Positions 12,131 through 24,005 of a stretch of DNA of 64,000 nt are shown here, piece after piece. The notes beneath the pieces were generated by a model. The model searched no databases and was not told the origin of the DNA. It worked only from the letters and a program-made list of their open reading frames with translations. Source of the stretch: Blastomussa wellsi (taxonomy: Eukaryota; Cnidaria; Anthozoa; Scleractinia; Plerogyridae); contig OX393570.1 in the NCBI GenBank assembly GCA_947652115.1, positions 12,996,573 to 13,060,572 on the forward strand, given 5' to 3'. The position numbers and the translations under genes were made by a program. Position 1 is the first letter of the stretch; every line of letters starts with the position of its first letter.

Positions 12131-14340
12131 ACAACTTCATAGTACCCTGATTTCCTTCTAGAATACCGCATTTTGTAACAATCTGGGGATAACAATTTCG
12201 GAATGGCGTAATTCGTCTACTGTAATGGCTGAAAACTTGGATGGGTTCATCTCTTGACTGTTGATGACTTCTCACTTGAAGTTGCTTGGATACATTGCTT
12301 CCACCTTATGCAATTGCCTTTTTTGCACAACTCCAATCTGAGAAATATTCCAAATGTTTCAAGATGGAAGCCATGTTTTGGCTTTGGGCTCCACTTGTAG
12401 CTTGAGTCTTTAGCTCAGGATCATCAGGAGACAGGGTGAGTGCTGGCACTTCTTCAGCTTGATCAGCAATGGTTTGCTCCCACAAAAATGGTGGTCCCTT
12501 CAGCTAATAAGAGTTGTGGAGAGACGCCCCGAGAAGCTTCGTCAGCTGGGTTTTTGTCTGTTCGTATGTACTTGCCACTGACTAGGAGACCTGGGGTCTC
12601 TTATTTGCTGGACTCTGTTAGCCACAAAAACGTGGAAGCGTTTCGCGTCATTCCTTATGTAGCCTAAGACCACTTGACTGTAAAAAAAAAGTCCAGAACA
12701 CTTCTTTCACTTTCTCATAACCAAGTTCTTGCCGTAGGACTAAACTAAGTTTGGTGGACACAAGCGCAGCTGTTAACTCGAGGGACAGTGACATTCTTCA
12801 GAGGGGTTACTCATGACTACCCCATCACAAATGAGCAGTGAACTTGATCGCTCTAGTTGACTATTCGCAGATACCAGGACTGGCTGTAGCCGTTAACAAT
12901 GGAATCAGAGAAGTGATGTAGCTCAATTGTACTTGGTTCTCCAAACCCATTTGGAACGAAGCATCTAGGGATCTTCAATACTTCCAACTTAAGTAGTTTG
13001 CTTCTCCACCTTTTCCTGTTCACTCGAGTCTGGTCTGCAATGGACTCATCCCAGTCAGCCTTGTCACGGCATAGCTGCTGGAGAATTTTCTTCCCAATTA
13101 GGATAAAGGGAGCAAGAAATCCAAGGGGAACGTAGACAGAGCTGACAGTGGACAAGATACCACGCCTTGTCAATGACTTGTCTTGAAGGACTGTCTGAAA
13201 CTGGAAAGAGTCGGTTTTCACACACCACTGGACGCCCAGTGCTCTTTTCATTGGCAAAGAGCTCTGATTATGATCCAGATTCTTCAACCCTTTCGAACGA
13301 TCATCTTCAGGAATTGCCTCTTGAACTTCCCTTGAATTGGTGGTAAACTTGTGTGGGCGAGGTCCACCCTCTGCACACAACTTCCTTGTGTTGTCTATGA
13401 GCTCAATTGCCTCAGCTACTGTCGGCAAAGATTTTAGACCGTCATCCACATAAAGGTCATCTCTGATGAAGTTAGCTGCCTTACTTCCAAACTCCACTTC
13501 GTGATTGGTGGCGATTCAATGCAAGGTTGGCACATCCAGGGGATGATCCTGCACCAAGCAGATGAACTGTCTTTCGGTATTCCACTGGCGCTGCACGGAT
13601 GTCACCATTTGGCCACCAGAAGAATCATAGCAAATTTCGATAATTCTCATCGACCTTGAATTGATGAAACATTCCAAGTCGCCCATTCTTCCTGAACCAG
13701 CACAGTACACCCACAAGTCCATTCGTCAGATCAGGCGTCTCTCGCTGGTAGTCTGCGATTTTTTCAGGCTTCTTTGGGTGGTAGACCCCATGATGTGGGA
13801 TGAACCATACATGACCATCGTTTGTGGAACCTAATTCTTTCAGAACTTCTTCTGTGTAGCCCTTGGCAATATCTCATTCATAAAAGTAGTGTAGTCTTCT
13901 TGGCGTTTATCGTCATTTCCAAATCTTTGACCAAGTTTGTGCAACCGACGCAGGGCAAGAGACTTGTTGTTAGGTAAACTTGGCATGTCATGACGGAAGG
14001 GAAGAGGCATTCCATAATGGCCATCTCTCCGCTCTTCTAACTTTCTTAGAAATATCTTGTCCTCTTGAGAGAGTGCGCAAGTGTCTATCAATCTTTCCTA
14101 GGCGTCTAGCTCGAACATTTGGCTGATTTGAAAGGGATCAATGACTTCCTTGGTCTTGGTTTTAAGTGTAAACAGGCACTTTCTGTTCCCTGACTGTATA
14201 ATGGTTGGGACGCCACTTTTCTGGTACTCTACGGGTGATGATGCAGTTTGTGACACCAAATGCATTTTTGTCACGGTCTGGACGCCAGCTAACTCTTCCT
14301 GTAAGCACCAAACCAAACCGTTGACGATTAAAAGTTCCAT
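12131..14340 (-). pseudogene. BEL/Pao 2: protease, RT and RNase H region
   Basis: From 14340 down: protease-domain sequence (14098-14340), the BEL spacer with 'MPLPFRHDMPSLPNNK' (13840-14091), the RT start ('VYHPKKPEKIADY'-like around 13760), then RT palm with 'FIRDDLYVDDGLKSLP' (12853-13497) and the RNase H and connector region. At least four frameshifts separate the blocks. The element is cut at 14341 by BEL 3 and its protease upstream part reappears at 17480-17820. Confidence 0.8.
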
Positions 14341-14426
14341 TTAATGCTTACTCAAGATTCAAGAGGTATTCCAAACGCATTGACTTGTAGACGATATTTG
14401 AAACTTGTACAATCAAGAATAACAAT
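14297..14426. repeat. Inverted repeat, left arm (right arm 16787-16865 plus 17407-17450)
   Basis: About 125 bp covering BEL 2 protease sequence and the end of the BEL 3 LTR recur in inverted orientation at 16787-16865, continuing after the MITE at 17407-17450. At 17451 the sequence switches back to plus-orientation GCCAGCTAACTCTTCC, the same as at 14285. This marks an inverted duplication junction rather than terminal repeats of one element. Confidence 0.7.
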
Positions 14427-14750
14427 GGTTCGACTGAAATAAAATAAATGACAATAATCCTAAGAAACTAACGACACTAACAAAAAATCATTGCGTAAAG
14501 TAAACTTACAAATATTCCTCAGATCCGGTTAGCGAAGAAAAGGACGACAAAACTTGAATCAAACGATGAAAATTACAAACAGCACAAGAGCAAGCAAAGC
14601 ACGAAGCAATTGAGAAAACTTGATCCGAAAAAATATGAATGCGTTATTATGTAACACAATGTCACGCGCGCGTAATACAATTATGTAATAATCGCTTGTG
14701 GAAAGAGTCACCAAATAACAAATCAAGAGGTTTGAATCTAACATTCCGGC
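14345..14750 (-). repeat. Candidate 3' LTR of BEL 3
   Basis: On the minus strand a polypurine-like tract (AGGGGCCGGAA) at about 14747-14758 is followed by TGTTAGATTC and about 400 bp later the sequence ends in CTTGAGTAAGCA. The TG...CA ends next to a polypurine tract fit an LTR. No direct 5' LTR partner is visible in the window, so the call is inference. Its last ~80 bp occur inverted at 16787-16865. Confidence 0.55.
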
Positions 14751-14873
14751 CCCTAAATGCGACATTAAAGCATTTACACTAAGTTGAATGATTCAAACGA
14801 ATAAACTAGGGAAATCGTTCTTAAACAATTAAGATCCAAAAAAAGTCAATCAATTGATGTCAGTTCATGCGAA

Positions 14874-15975
14874 TCAGGAGACTGTCAAGACGATCAGGAG
14901 AAAATTCTTCCCTTTGACATCGCAAACAAACTTTTCGGCAAGAGGCATGAGCAAGGTCCGCCAGAACACATCTGATAGATATTGAACTTGTCGCCACCTC
15001 CGACGGGAATAAGCGTCTTCCTTCCTGAAAACACCAGGCGGCAGTGAAGTGCGAGACCGTAACAGAAGAAGGTGATTTGGTGTAAGGGCCTCAAGGTCTC
15101 TTGGATCGTCGGACACCTTTGTTAGGGGCCTTCCATTGACTATGGATTCAACTTCACACATGAGAGTGGCAAGTCCTTCATCGTCGAGGACCTGTTGCTT
15201 TAATAGGGCACTCATCACCTTTCGAATGGTGCGAATGCAGCGCTCCCACATGCCACCATGGTGAGAGCCTGCTGGGGGGTTGAAAATCCATTGAACGTTT
15301 CTTTGCAAAAGGAATTCCGCGATGACTTCTTGGTTCCATCCGTCTATAGCATCTCGAAGCTCCTTTTCTCCACGTACAAAGTTTCCGCCATTATCTGACC
15401 TTATCTGTTCTGGCTGTCCCCTTCTGGTGATGAAACGACGCATGCAGTTTACGAAGGAGTCTGTGTCCAAGCTGTGGGCCACCTTGATGTGGATCGCACG
15501 TACGGCAAGACAGGTGAAAACCACACCATATCTTTTGACCTGACTCCTTCCGCGGCAAACCAAAAATGGTCCAAAGCAATCAACCCCGACATATGTGAAT
15601 GGGGGCTTGTCTGGAGTGATCCTGTCTTGCGGCAGGTTTGTCATCTTCTGCTCTCCAACTGGTGCTTGTCGCTTTCTGCAACTGAAACAGTCATGGAGAA
15701 CCCTTTTCACTGCAGCTCTTGCCTTGACGATCCAGAATCTTTCTCTGATCATGGAGAGCACATGTTCGGTGCCAGAGTGTCCAGAAGTGTGATGGTAGAA
15801 GCTGATAATCAGACGGACAACATGGTGTGAGGCCGGAAGAATTATTGGGTGCTTTGCGTCCAGCTGAAGGGGCGCCTTTTGAAGCTGTCCTCCTACACGT
15901 AGCAGACCATCTAGCACGTGGGGGTCGAGCTTGAAGATTCTACTCGATCTCTTGAGGAGGAGACGAGAATGGTGG
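14874..15975 (-). pseudogene. BEL/Pao 3: integrase
   Basis: A long frame for a retroviral-type integrase. It has the H2C2 zinc domain ('HHTSGHSGTEH' then 'CFSCRK'), the DDE core ('VGVDCFGPF', 'QIRSDNGGNFV', 'GGMWERCIRTIRK' carrying D, D and E) and a C-terminal DUF5641-like part ('YSRRRWRQVQYLSDVFWR'). The C-terminus diverges by frameshift after about residue 350. The N-terminus is fused out of frame to gag near 15957-15975, showing an internal deletion. The core is intact by eye but the element cannot be autonomous. Confidence 0.85.
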
Positions 15976-16786
15976 AAGGTCCTGTGTCTGAACGGGGGAT
16001 GGCTGTCGAACGTAATGGTCTCCTTGTTCAGCCACGGCGTACACTTGCTCTTCAGCCTCCATCTTAGCAATTTCTGTTTGAAGCTGGAGTTGTTGCTTGC
16101 GTTGTTCGAGGCGTAATCTAGCTTCCTCTTGCTGCTGCTTTAGCCTCAACTCCTCTTCCTGCAAATTTTGTTGCTGGTGCAGAACGGCTGCTTCGGCAGA
16201 TAACGATGCTCTTTTCACTGCTAGAATTGTTCGAGGACTAACGGCCGACGAACCGGTTTTTGATGAACGCAGGCTTGCATGCGACGATTTGGCGCGCGAT
16301 GTGCGTGAACGGGATCTGGAACCAGTATTGCTGACCAAGTCATGTGGGTTTATTTCACTTTCTGCCCCTTTGAGGGATTTGCTTTTCGCCTTTGAGAACC
16401 ACTCGTCGAGTGTCCGCTGAAAGTTGATGATCCGTTGATTCTCGCATTCGAAATACTCTTGCGAGTCTTGAATTTCGAAATCGTCGTCGAGGGTGGCGTG
16501 ATAAGCATTGTGGGCGTCTCGGAAATTTGCAGCGATTTCTTCGAATTCCTCTGCCTTTTTCCGAACTTCAACTAGGTTTTCATGGTTTATAAAGCATTCC
16601 GTCAGTTCCTTGATTTTTCTGGTAATGCTTGCCTTTGCCGCACTTCTTGTTTTGCGAAATTGAAGCGATTTCTCGTGCCGAATTCCATCGTTGTCTAGGG
16701 TAACACTCGGTCGCCTTTCACGAGTTGAATGGGTTGACTCCTCGCTCGAAGCGTCAGCCGTAATACTTATTTTCGAACTAATGTTA
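15957..16786 (-). pseudogene. BEL/Pao 3: gag N-terminal part
   Basis: One open minus-strand frame from 16786 to about 15942 encodes an acidic helical region ('EVRKKAEEFEEIAANF'), an Arg/Ser-rich linker ('SRSRSRTSRAKSSHASL') and a long Gln/Glu/Arg coiled coil ('ELRLKQQQEEARLRLEQRKQ'), typical of BEL gag. The start codon is missing because the gene meets the inverted repeat at 16787. The C-terminal zinc knuckles are gone; the frame ends where the integrase begins. Confidence 0.75.
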
Positions 16787-16865
16787 TTCTTGATTGTACA
16801 AGTTTCAAATATCGTCTACAAGTCAATGCGTTTGGAATACCTCTTGAATCTTGAGTAAGCATTAA

Positions 16866-17406
16866 AGTGTCTATACGGCCAAAAGCGATTGTTTTGGATT
16901 TGGTATCTCTAGAATTCGTAGAAAACTATTCTGAAATTTTTTTTCGATAACGTCAGTTTTCACCCCAAAACCAAGCTTTAAATTTCCCGCCTTGGCCACG
17001 CCCAATAAAGTTGACCGCGTGATCGAAGATTGGTGATGAATGACGTCACTTCAGGCAATTCCTTTCTTTGAGTCTGCAGAATTTGAACACCTCACAACAA
17101 CACATCTATCAGACAAATTATTCGGATGAAATCCGTAACAATTAATCATATTTCTGAATTAACAGTGAAATGAACTGACAGGAAGATTTGACGATTCCTG
17201 ACTTGACGTCACGACCCGTTCTAGAACCAGGACTCTGTTTTAGAAACAACTCGCGGTCATTTTCATTGGGCGTGGCCGATGCGGGGACTTTAAAGCTCTA
17301 TTTTCTGGCAAAAAAGTTGCGGAATCCAAAAAACTAAATTGGAATACTTGCTTATGCAATGTAAAGATACCAAAAGCATAAAAACCCTGAAGGCCATATA
17401 GACACT
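16866..17406. mobile_element. TTAA-flanked MITE
   Basis: A 541-bp element with 15-bp inverted ends AGTGTCTATACGGCC and AGTGTCTATATGGCC (one mismatch), flanked by TTAA at 16862-16865 and 17407-17410. The 5'-AGTG start and TTAA duplication resemble Kolobok-type elements, like the larger one at 49200. No coding capacity seen. It splits the right arm of the inverted repeat beside BEL 3. Confidence 0.75.
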
Positions 17407-17479
17407 TTAAATGGAACTTTTAATCGTCAACGGTTTGGTTTGGTGCTTACGCCAGCTAACTCTTCCAACTATACCACAT

Positions 17480-17820
17480 TCACATCGGTTCATCAGAATT
17501 GCCAGCGATTACTTCTCTGGGCATAATGACACGTGTGCAATTTGAGCCAATAAGTAGACCAACATCGACGTTGTCACAGTAGGGCATTAACTGGCCTGTG
17601 AACTTCTTCATGTGGGTCCAGTTCAGGGCATTTTCCGGGCTAGGGATTTGTTCTCTTCTAGCTTGTATTGTCTGAGCAGAGAAGTTGTTCGGCGGAGGAA
17701 TTGTAACTTGACACTTAAAATCTTCAGCGAGCAAGCCATTGACCCTTTCACTTGAAATGGCTGTGTCCCTCCCATGCATGGTAGATAGCAAGAGCTAAGT
17801 CTGATTGCCTCGCACGCCAA
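17480..17820 (-). pseudogene. BEL/Pao 2: protease fragment
   Basis: The frame contains 'KKFTGQLMPYCDNVDVGLLIGSNCTRVIMPREVI', cited here by its key parts 'DVGLLIGSNC' and 'PREVI', a motif typical of the BEL protease/linker region. It continues the BEL 2 gene beyond the BEL 3 insertion. It ends near 17820 where the element is truncated or unrecognisable. Confidence 0.65.
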
Positions 17821-19620
17821 GCTGACAATTAAAGAAAAATGAGTCAGTGAAAATCAAGATAAACAAGAGATCAGATTTGCAAAAATAACAAACTGTTATC
17901 GATATGAAAAGCAGATTTTTCCTAACAAGTTTTACATCAGCACCTGTCTCCATGCCATAATTTACTCTACCTGCCTCACCAACCCCTCCCTCAACCTCCC
18001 CATACCCACAACAAACTGACACTGTTTCTGATACCCAGTCCCCCACCAAGGCTTAATGTTATGTATTTCAGCCATATCCTCAACTCCCTTCTCCTAACCT
18101 CTGCCTGGTTTTCTCAGACAAAAGCTCTTAAGCCAAATTTTCATATGTCAGAAAAGTCCCAGACGATCGGGAATTTCACTGTTTCCCGACTGTCCCAGAT
18201 TTTCTCGACTTATGAAAATTGGAATTCTTTAATATCCCCAATTGACTGGGATGGTTGGCAACAATCGGGAAAATCGGGAGCGTTTCTATTTCCCCGACGC
18301 GTCCCAGATTTCTGGGATCGTCGACGAACATTTCCAACATAGAAAACTGAAATATCCACTGCCTGGGACGTTTCCGATGGTTTGAGCTTGTTGCCAATCC
18401 TCTAGCTTCTTTTCAATTGCTTGGCTACAGTCCCAAATTCAGAATGTCAAGAGAATGTGCAAGAGGATGTCTGGCGTTTCTCTGATAGGTCGGTAAAATC
18501 TGGGACATGGAAACAGTGACATCCTCGATCATCTGGGATTTTCCCGTAACGTCTTAAATTTTAATTAAATTAGTAGAGTAGAGCAAATAAATTTAATAGA
18601 GATTTCAAAAACGGCATTGTTAGCTTAATATGTACAAATCCTCAATGTTCAAATAAAGAAACAAAGAGAGAAGGAGATTGAGAAAGGCTGTTCAAAACTG
18701 AAAAACAGAGAACAAGACTAAATCAACAACTATTACTTGAGATGCTAAGTATCAACAGGTTATTGAAAGAAATACTGCTCAAAATATTGGAAAGATAAAT
18801 GAGAGAACTAAGTTATTTTTTATACTGGGATTCATTTTTGCTTAACTTATAGAACAGTGCTTCTGTTCAAACTTGGCAACAATTAACTAATGGTGAACAG
18901 TGACAATAGGAACAATAGGAGAACAAATTTTCTTTTCATAATATTCACAATGGGAATCTATGTATCAAATAATGAATCAGTCAATTCCAAAATCATTGCC
19001 TAACGTTTTCTAAAAAGCTAAAAGAAAAGGGAGAAAAACAGAGATGGAATCATGGATCTATGCGAGCATTGTAAACATTTGTAACAGTACTGTAGTACGA
19101 AACAGTTTAGCTTGACACCACTGTCTGACAAACTTTTCTTCAATCATCAAATGCCTGACCTAATGGGTGAAGTTTCATATCAGAAGTGACTGATACATAG
19201 CAACATAATTTTCATATCCAATGCTTTGGAATTCAGCCACCTCAGATTCATTAAAATAACTACAAACTTGTCATCATTTGACTGAGCGATATAAATATAA
19301 AGCGATATATAAATATAAATATTACAAATATTGTGGAAACGTATCCGTGAAATTGTATGACAAGGAAGACTTTAGAATAGCATTTTCCTAAATTACAATA
19401 GTTGCTTCCTCCAGATAAAAAGCGTTGTGTCTAAAATCTTCCTACTTTAGACAACACAGAAAAATATGATTTACGTTTTAGCTTTTAAATGTAAATACGT
19501 GCTGAACCAACTGAAGAATACCAATCAAGAAAAGCAATTGAAAAGTCCAGGAGAAAAACAACAACAAATGGAAAATCTATGGGAAAAGGAACAGCACTTA
19601 TTTAAACAAAACATAAATGA
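17821..19620. other. No gene seen
   Basis: AT-rich DNA. Around 18140-18540 short strings such as TCCCAGATTT and CTGGGA recur in both orientations, suggesting a decayed fold-back repeat. No exon of the host gene could be placed here. Confidence 0.4.
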
Positions 19621-19625
19621 ACAGT

Positions 19626-19835
19626 TGAGACACAGGCAGCCCAAGCTCACGTTGTGATCAGGACCATATTGCATAATAGCTGTCATGGCAAAAATATAAG
19701 ACTTTGTATGGCAATTTTTTACAACACCTTTTAGCAAACCGAAATGCTGCCAAATCTTAAATAAAATTGCCTTGCCTTACTTTCACTTTGTTTTTATTCT
19801 TGTCTGAACGCTTATTTTGCCGATTCTTGGCCATT
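19626..19835. repeat. Extra direct copy of fold-back arm
   Basis: About 210 bp beginning CAGCCCAAGCTCACGTTG and ending ATTCTTGGCCATTTAGGTGA is repeated nearly exactly at about 19905-20120, inside the left arm of the fold-back element that follows. Confidence 0.85.
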
Positions 19836-19847
19836 TAGGTGAGTTAT

Positions 19848-20749
19848 CATTTGATAATAGTTTTGCTTAAGACTCATTTCAACAGTATAGCCTCCCAGCT
19901 GTCTCAACCACAGACAGCCCAAGCTCACGTTGTGATCAGGACCATATTGCATAATAGCTGTCATGGCAAAAATATAAGAGTTTGTATGGGAATGTTTTAC
20001 AACACCTTTTAGCAAACCGAAATGCTGCCAAATCTTAAATAAAATTGCCTTGCCTTACTTTCACTTTGTTTTTATTCTTGTCTGAACGCTTATTTTGCCG
20101 ATTCTTGGCCATTTAGGTGAGCTATCGTTTTCTGGGTTCCCCACTACAAAGAAAACAACAAGGCTGCACACTCCAGCTCGGAACTCCCGACGAGCCAAGC
20201 GAGAAATTCCAGCTTAAAATTGTCAAACGACCTCAAATCCATCGCGAATTCCAAGAAGAGATGTCCTAGTTTCATTGGTATCAATGACAGAGCCTGGACT
20301 GAGTTGTTGTTGAGTTAAAATGAAACTAGAACATCTCTTCTTTGAATTCGTAATGGATTTGAGAATGTTTGACCATTTTTAAAGCTGGGATTTTTCGCTT
20401 GGCTCGTTGGGCGTTCCGAACTGGAGTGTGCAGCCTTGTTCTTTTCTTTGTAGTGGGGAACCCAGAAAGCGATAACTCGCCTAAATGGCCAAGAATCAGC
20501 AAAATAAGCGTTCAGACAAGAATAAAAACACAGTGAAAGTAAGGGAAGGCAATTTTATTTAAGATTTGGCAGTATTTCGTTTTGCTAAAAGATCTTGTAA
20601 AACATTCCCATAGAAACTCTTATATTTTTGCCATGACAGCTATTATGCAATATGATCCTGATAACAACATGAGCTTGGGCTGTCTGTGGTTGAGACAGCT
20701 GGGAGGCTATACTGTTGAAATGAGTCTTAAGCAAAACTATTATCAAATG
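19848..20749. repeat. Large fold-back element
   Basis: A ~900-bp imperfect palindrome. The outer ends are CATTTGATAATAGTTTTGC (left) and its complement (right), arms run ~430 bp, and the centre lies near 20300 in GATGTCCTAGTTTCATT / AATGAAACTAGAACATC. No ORF of note. It is a foldback or MITE-type element immediately upstream of a host exon. Confidence 0.8.
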
Positions 20750-20798
20750 TAACTTGATTGCTAAATTATTATTAACCTCTTGTTTTCCTACCTTGCAG

Positions 20799-20856
20799 AT
20801 CAAGACCAACAGTAAAACCCAGTTTTACATGGAATTTCACTCGACTTGTTTGGAGG
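20799..20856 (+). CDS. Host gene exon a
   Basis: A 58-bp exon candidate with acceptor CTACCTTGCAG before it and donor GTAAGC after it. It starts in phase 0 and leaves one base over, encoding 19 codons that include 'TQFYMEFHSTCLE'. The leftover G completes GAT at the start of exon b, 20.7 kb downstream. The joined protein of exons a-d looks C2-domain-like but I cannot name the gene. An alternative open frame exists for this exon alone; the choice rests on agreement with exons b-d. Confidence 0.65.
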
Positions 20857-23066
20857 GTAAGCTAAAGACCAAACTGTTATTAATATAATAGGCTGTAATT
20901 ATTGATCATAAGGGGTTGATATCTCTAGCACAAAAAGTGGATATTAGATCACCCAAAAAACATCAGAAATCTGCATTGTTTTAGATTGCATATGTATAAT
21001 GATAATGACAAGTTTTGAAACTCTTGAGTATGGTGGCCTGACTCATGGGTGGTGCTTAGCGCTCTTGTTATTGCCATTATTTTTTATTTAACAGGCTCAC
21101 TCCAGGCAAGGGCGGAAGAGCCGCAACTGCAAGTAGCGAAGCCTGGAAGAAGAATCGGGCGAGGAAAAGTGAGCCTGCACGCAAGCTATTGATTTTTGAA
21201 TTTCGCCCCTTGCGAGGTGTCAAGTCGGCTTTTCACATGTGTCAGATAACTATATAATGGGAGCAAAGTAAAATGTTAACAAACATGACAGTGCATTGCA
21301 CATGGAATCTGTAACCTGTCATTTTTAAGGTTATATACTGTCAACAAAATAAGGTGCCTTCTGGGAAAATCTTTCTATGCACGCTACTTTAAAAGAAACC
21401 AGGCAAAACTATATATCACTGTAAAGCTAAAATGTAGATTAAAAAAAAATAATAATTGTTTCTTTGGTTGGCACGCACAAGCCATAAAACGCCAAAGTAG
21501 CCATGTTTGTTACGTCGAATTACCAGCTGTTGCGTTACCTCGGACACCCAAACAAACTAGACTATGTGAGGCTTTTTTGAAATTCCTATTGGTTCTCGAG
21601 AAACGCAATGCAGAACCCCCAGCGAGTTTCGTGACAAATAAGTCCATTGAATTTTGCATGGTTTTCCAATGAAATACAACATCAAACAATGGGAAAATGA
21701 AGTTGGAGTCAAAAGGATCGTCATCAAAAGGGAGTACATTGAAAAATAAAAAGAGTGGGCAAGGATCAGTGGATCAACCCAAAACAAGCAGTAGTTTCAG
21801 CCACCATTGGACACGGAAACCTCTTCTTGACAAATGGTTTTTGCTTTGTGTTTAATAGTTTCCGCTGTGTTAGTTTTGCTGTTTAATTAACAGAAATCCC
21901 TTTTTGACGGCGATTTCTTTGTGAGAAATCTCGCGTCCAGGAAAGAATCAAGAACCTAGTGGCAATCTCAGATTTTTTTACTTCAACAAAAAGGCCAAGA
22001 CGAAAGAAAGCAAAGTTGGAGACTTTCTTGTTGAGCATTTTATGGAGCTGGTAATTTTCCTCACTTTACGACACAAAAGCGTGATACAAAACAAAGTATG
22101 TCAATCGATAGTAATTGGAGATTCTGGGTGAAGTTTAGCATGTGAAACACGTCAACACTCCGCTTGAAACCATGGGATTATGACACCTTTTGCTATTCGT
22201 TACCAGTTCCAGGGCACAAAATTAACTTTTTTTTCAAGGAGCCATGTGGCTCCTAAATTTTCCGAAGTGGTCGCCAAGACCAAAAAGTTAGGAGCCATTT
22301 TTCACGTGGAAGGTGTCGCCACGGTTGGAAAAGTATGGAATGTTGAGAGCCCGCAATATGCATTGTTAGCAAAAGGGACATTTCATTTCACAATATACAA
22401 TGCAACATTTGGAAAATCCAAGATGGCGGATGTTGGCATATTCGCTTAGTAGCATTCACGACGATTTTGCTTAACAGACCTCATCATTTGCACCGATTTG
22501 TTTACCTTGAAGCTTTATTTAGTTGAAAAATACATGAAGGTAAGACATAAACCAAAGAGTTCTGGTCGCCAACTTGGCAACTTATTTTTGAATCTTGGTC
22601 GCCAGCACGGTAATTTTAGTCGCATTGGCGACTGTATTAGGCGCGATTTTGTGCCTTTCAGTTCCCTCGAAAAGCTCTTTCTGTTGTAACATGTCTTCCT
22701 TTTAATAGATTATCAAATGTTAATCAAAAAACGAAATTTCGAAAATTTTGGCCAGATTTTGTTGATAGTAACCTCAACCAATCGGATTGCTGCATTCGTC
22801 AGTGAAAACGGAGAGTTCACAAGAAAATGGCTCACATGCAGGCTCACTTTTCCTCGCCCCATTCTTCGTCGCCCCATTCTTCTCACCGGCTTCCTTGGCT
22901 CGCGTTGCCTGCAGGCTAACTTAGCATAAGCACTTTATGTTACTATCATAGAGCTGCTGGAAGGGATAAGTTCTTACACTTGGCTAGCAACTCCTCTAAA
23001 GTTACTTGTTACTTAACACCCAATATACTACTGCTTGATGCAATAGCTGCATGTCTTTATTGCTAG
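20857..23066. other. Intron sequence without recognised gene
   Basis: No coding gene. A 29-bp segment at 21149-21177 occurs inverted at 22839-22867 (28 of 29 match), possibly the remains of inserted repeats. A small stem (AGGAGCCATGTGGCTCCT) lies at 22237-22256 and GTCGCCAAC/GGCGAC-type repeats at 22280-22640. Nothing else recognised. Confidence 0.4.
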
Positions 23067-24005
23067 ACACACAGAAGGGATGATGGTTCTGTGACAGATT
23101 TGCCAATGGAGCCGAGTTTAGTGCAAAAATGGCTTCCAGCGATAAGGAAACAAATTGCATGGCAAATCTGTTTCCTTATCGCTGGAAGCCGTTTTGCACT
23201 AAACTAGGCAACATTTTGGAGCCTTCTGTGTGTTATAGCATTTAGCTGCCAATTGTTATTCTTTCCCAAAAGGCTGTTGGCAGACAAAACAACAGCCAAT
23301 TAATGAATGTTTGAAGAAAAAAAAATGGAACGGCAGGAGAAATTAGTGGATTTTTACAACCAAACAATTGGCCCACAACAGCATGAAACAAAATGGGTGG
23401 GCATGCGGGTCAAGCAGTATTGTTTTGATTTTGAAGCATTGATGTCATGCGAAGGGTTCAGTTGCGTGTGACCGCGCTGCAATAATCAACCACAACACAC
23501 AAGTGTGAAGATTGAAAACATTTTTTTGAGGATAACAGCATGCCAGACAAGTGCGAGCTTGTGAACTGGATGAGTGAGTTCCGGTGGCAAGAGACACAAG
23601 AACTGGTAAACACGACTTCTGTTTTGGTTTTGTTCCATTTTCAAGTTCTAACAAAGACGTGATTATGGTGAATTTATACGCGGTGGGTCTGGGAGCAATG
23701 GCGGAGTGAAGAAATAGACATTGCATCACAGGTAGGGACACAGTGGATAAATAGAAATGACATAACTGACTTTTTTAGACATTGCAAAGCGCCCATGAAA
23801 ATTCTGAAGTGCCCATGACAAAAAAATCAGGCTGAATTGTGGTCGTTCTGAAATTAGGGGTTGTAGAAACTATTGCGTGACTTAGCGGTCCAGTGAAGTC
23901 GTAATAGCCTGCCAGAGAAAAATATTGAAGAGTTATCTGCACAAGTATATATGCCAAAATGGCAGCCGCAAGTTACTAGTCAGTTGTTCTGCAAATGTTT
24001 TACGG
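23067..24005 (+). repeat. Polinton A left terminal inverted repeat
   Basis: This matches the right end in inverted orientation from the tip to just inside the first codons of the F-box-like gene. The outer ~150 bp are themselves palindromic (GACAGATTTGCCAATGGAGC ... TTCCTTATCGCTGG), so the tip can fold into a hairpin. A 50-codon ORF at 23486-23638 is conserved in both repeats. Confidence 0.85.
23486..23638 (-). CDS. Conserved 50-aa ORF in left TIR
   Basis: An intact 50-codon frame starting 'MEQNQNRSRVYQFLCLLPPE' and ending 'FTLVCCG'. The other TIR carries the same ORF with the same length and about six amino-acid changes (40688-40840). It reads outward, toward the element tip. No family recognised. 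It could be a real small gene or non-coding DNA kept similar because TIRs are copied from one another. Confidence 0.45.
   Translation of the reverse strand: MEQNQNRSRVYQFLCLLPPELTHPVHKLALVWHAVILKKMFSIFTLVCCG

Larger units (their letters stand above)
14345..16786 (-). mobile_element. BEL/Pao 3, internally deleted, nested in BEL 2
   Basis: A shortened BEL element on the minus strand. It has a candidate 3' LTR (14345-14750), an integrase (14874-15975) and a gag (15957-16786). Gag runs directly into integrase, so protease, RT and RNase H are deleted. At its right end it meets an inverted copy of its own LTR end (16787-16865) instead of a direct 5' LTR. It interrupts the protease region of BEL 2. 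Confidence 0.7.

Noticed and set aside
14346..16865. Terminal inverted repeats of a DNA transposon carrying a BEL integrase
   Set aside because: The repeat extends into BEL 2 sequence and the inner part is LTR-derived, so an inverted duplication explains it better.
17795..18049. 84-aa minus-strand ORF with Gly/Val-rich start
   Set aside because: No motif, low complexity, and no support from neighbours.
23445..23741. 98-aa minus-strand ORF in the left TIR
   Set aside because: It is the wrong frame over the conserved 50-codon ORF, and the right TIR does not keep it.
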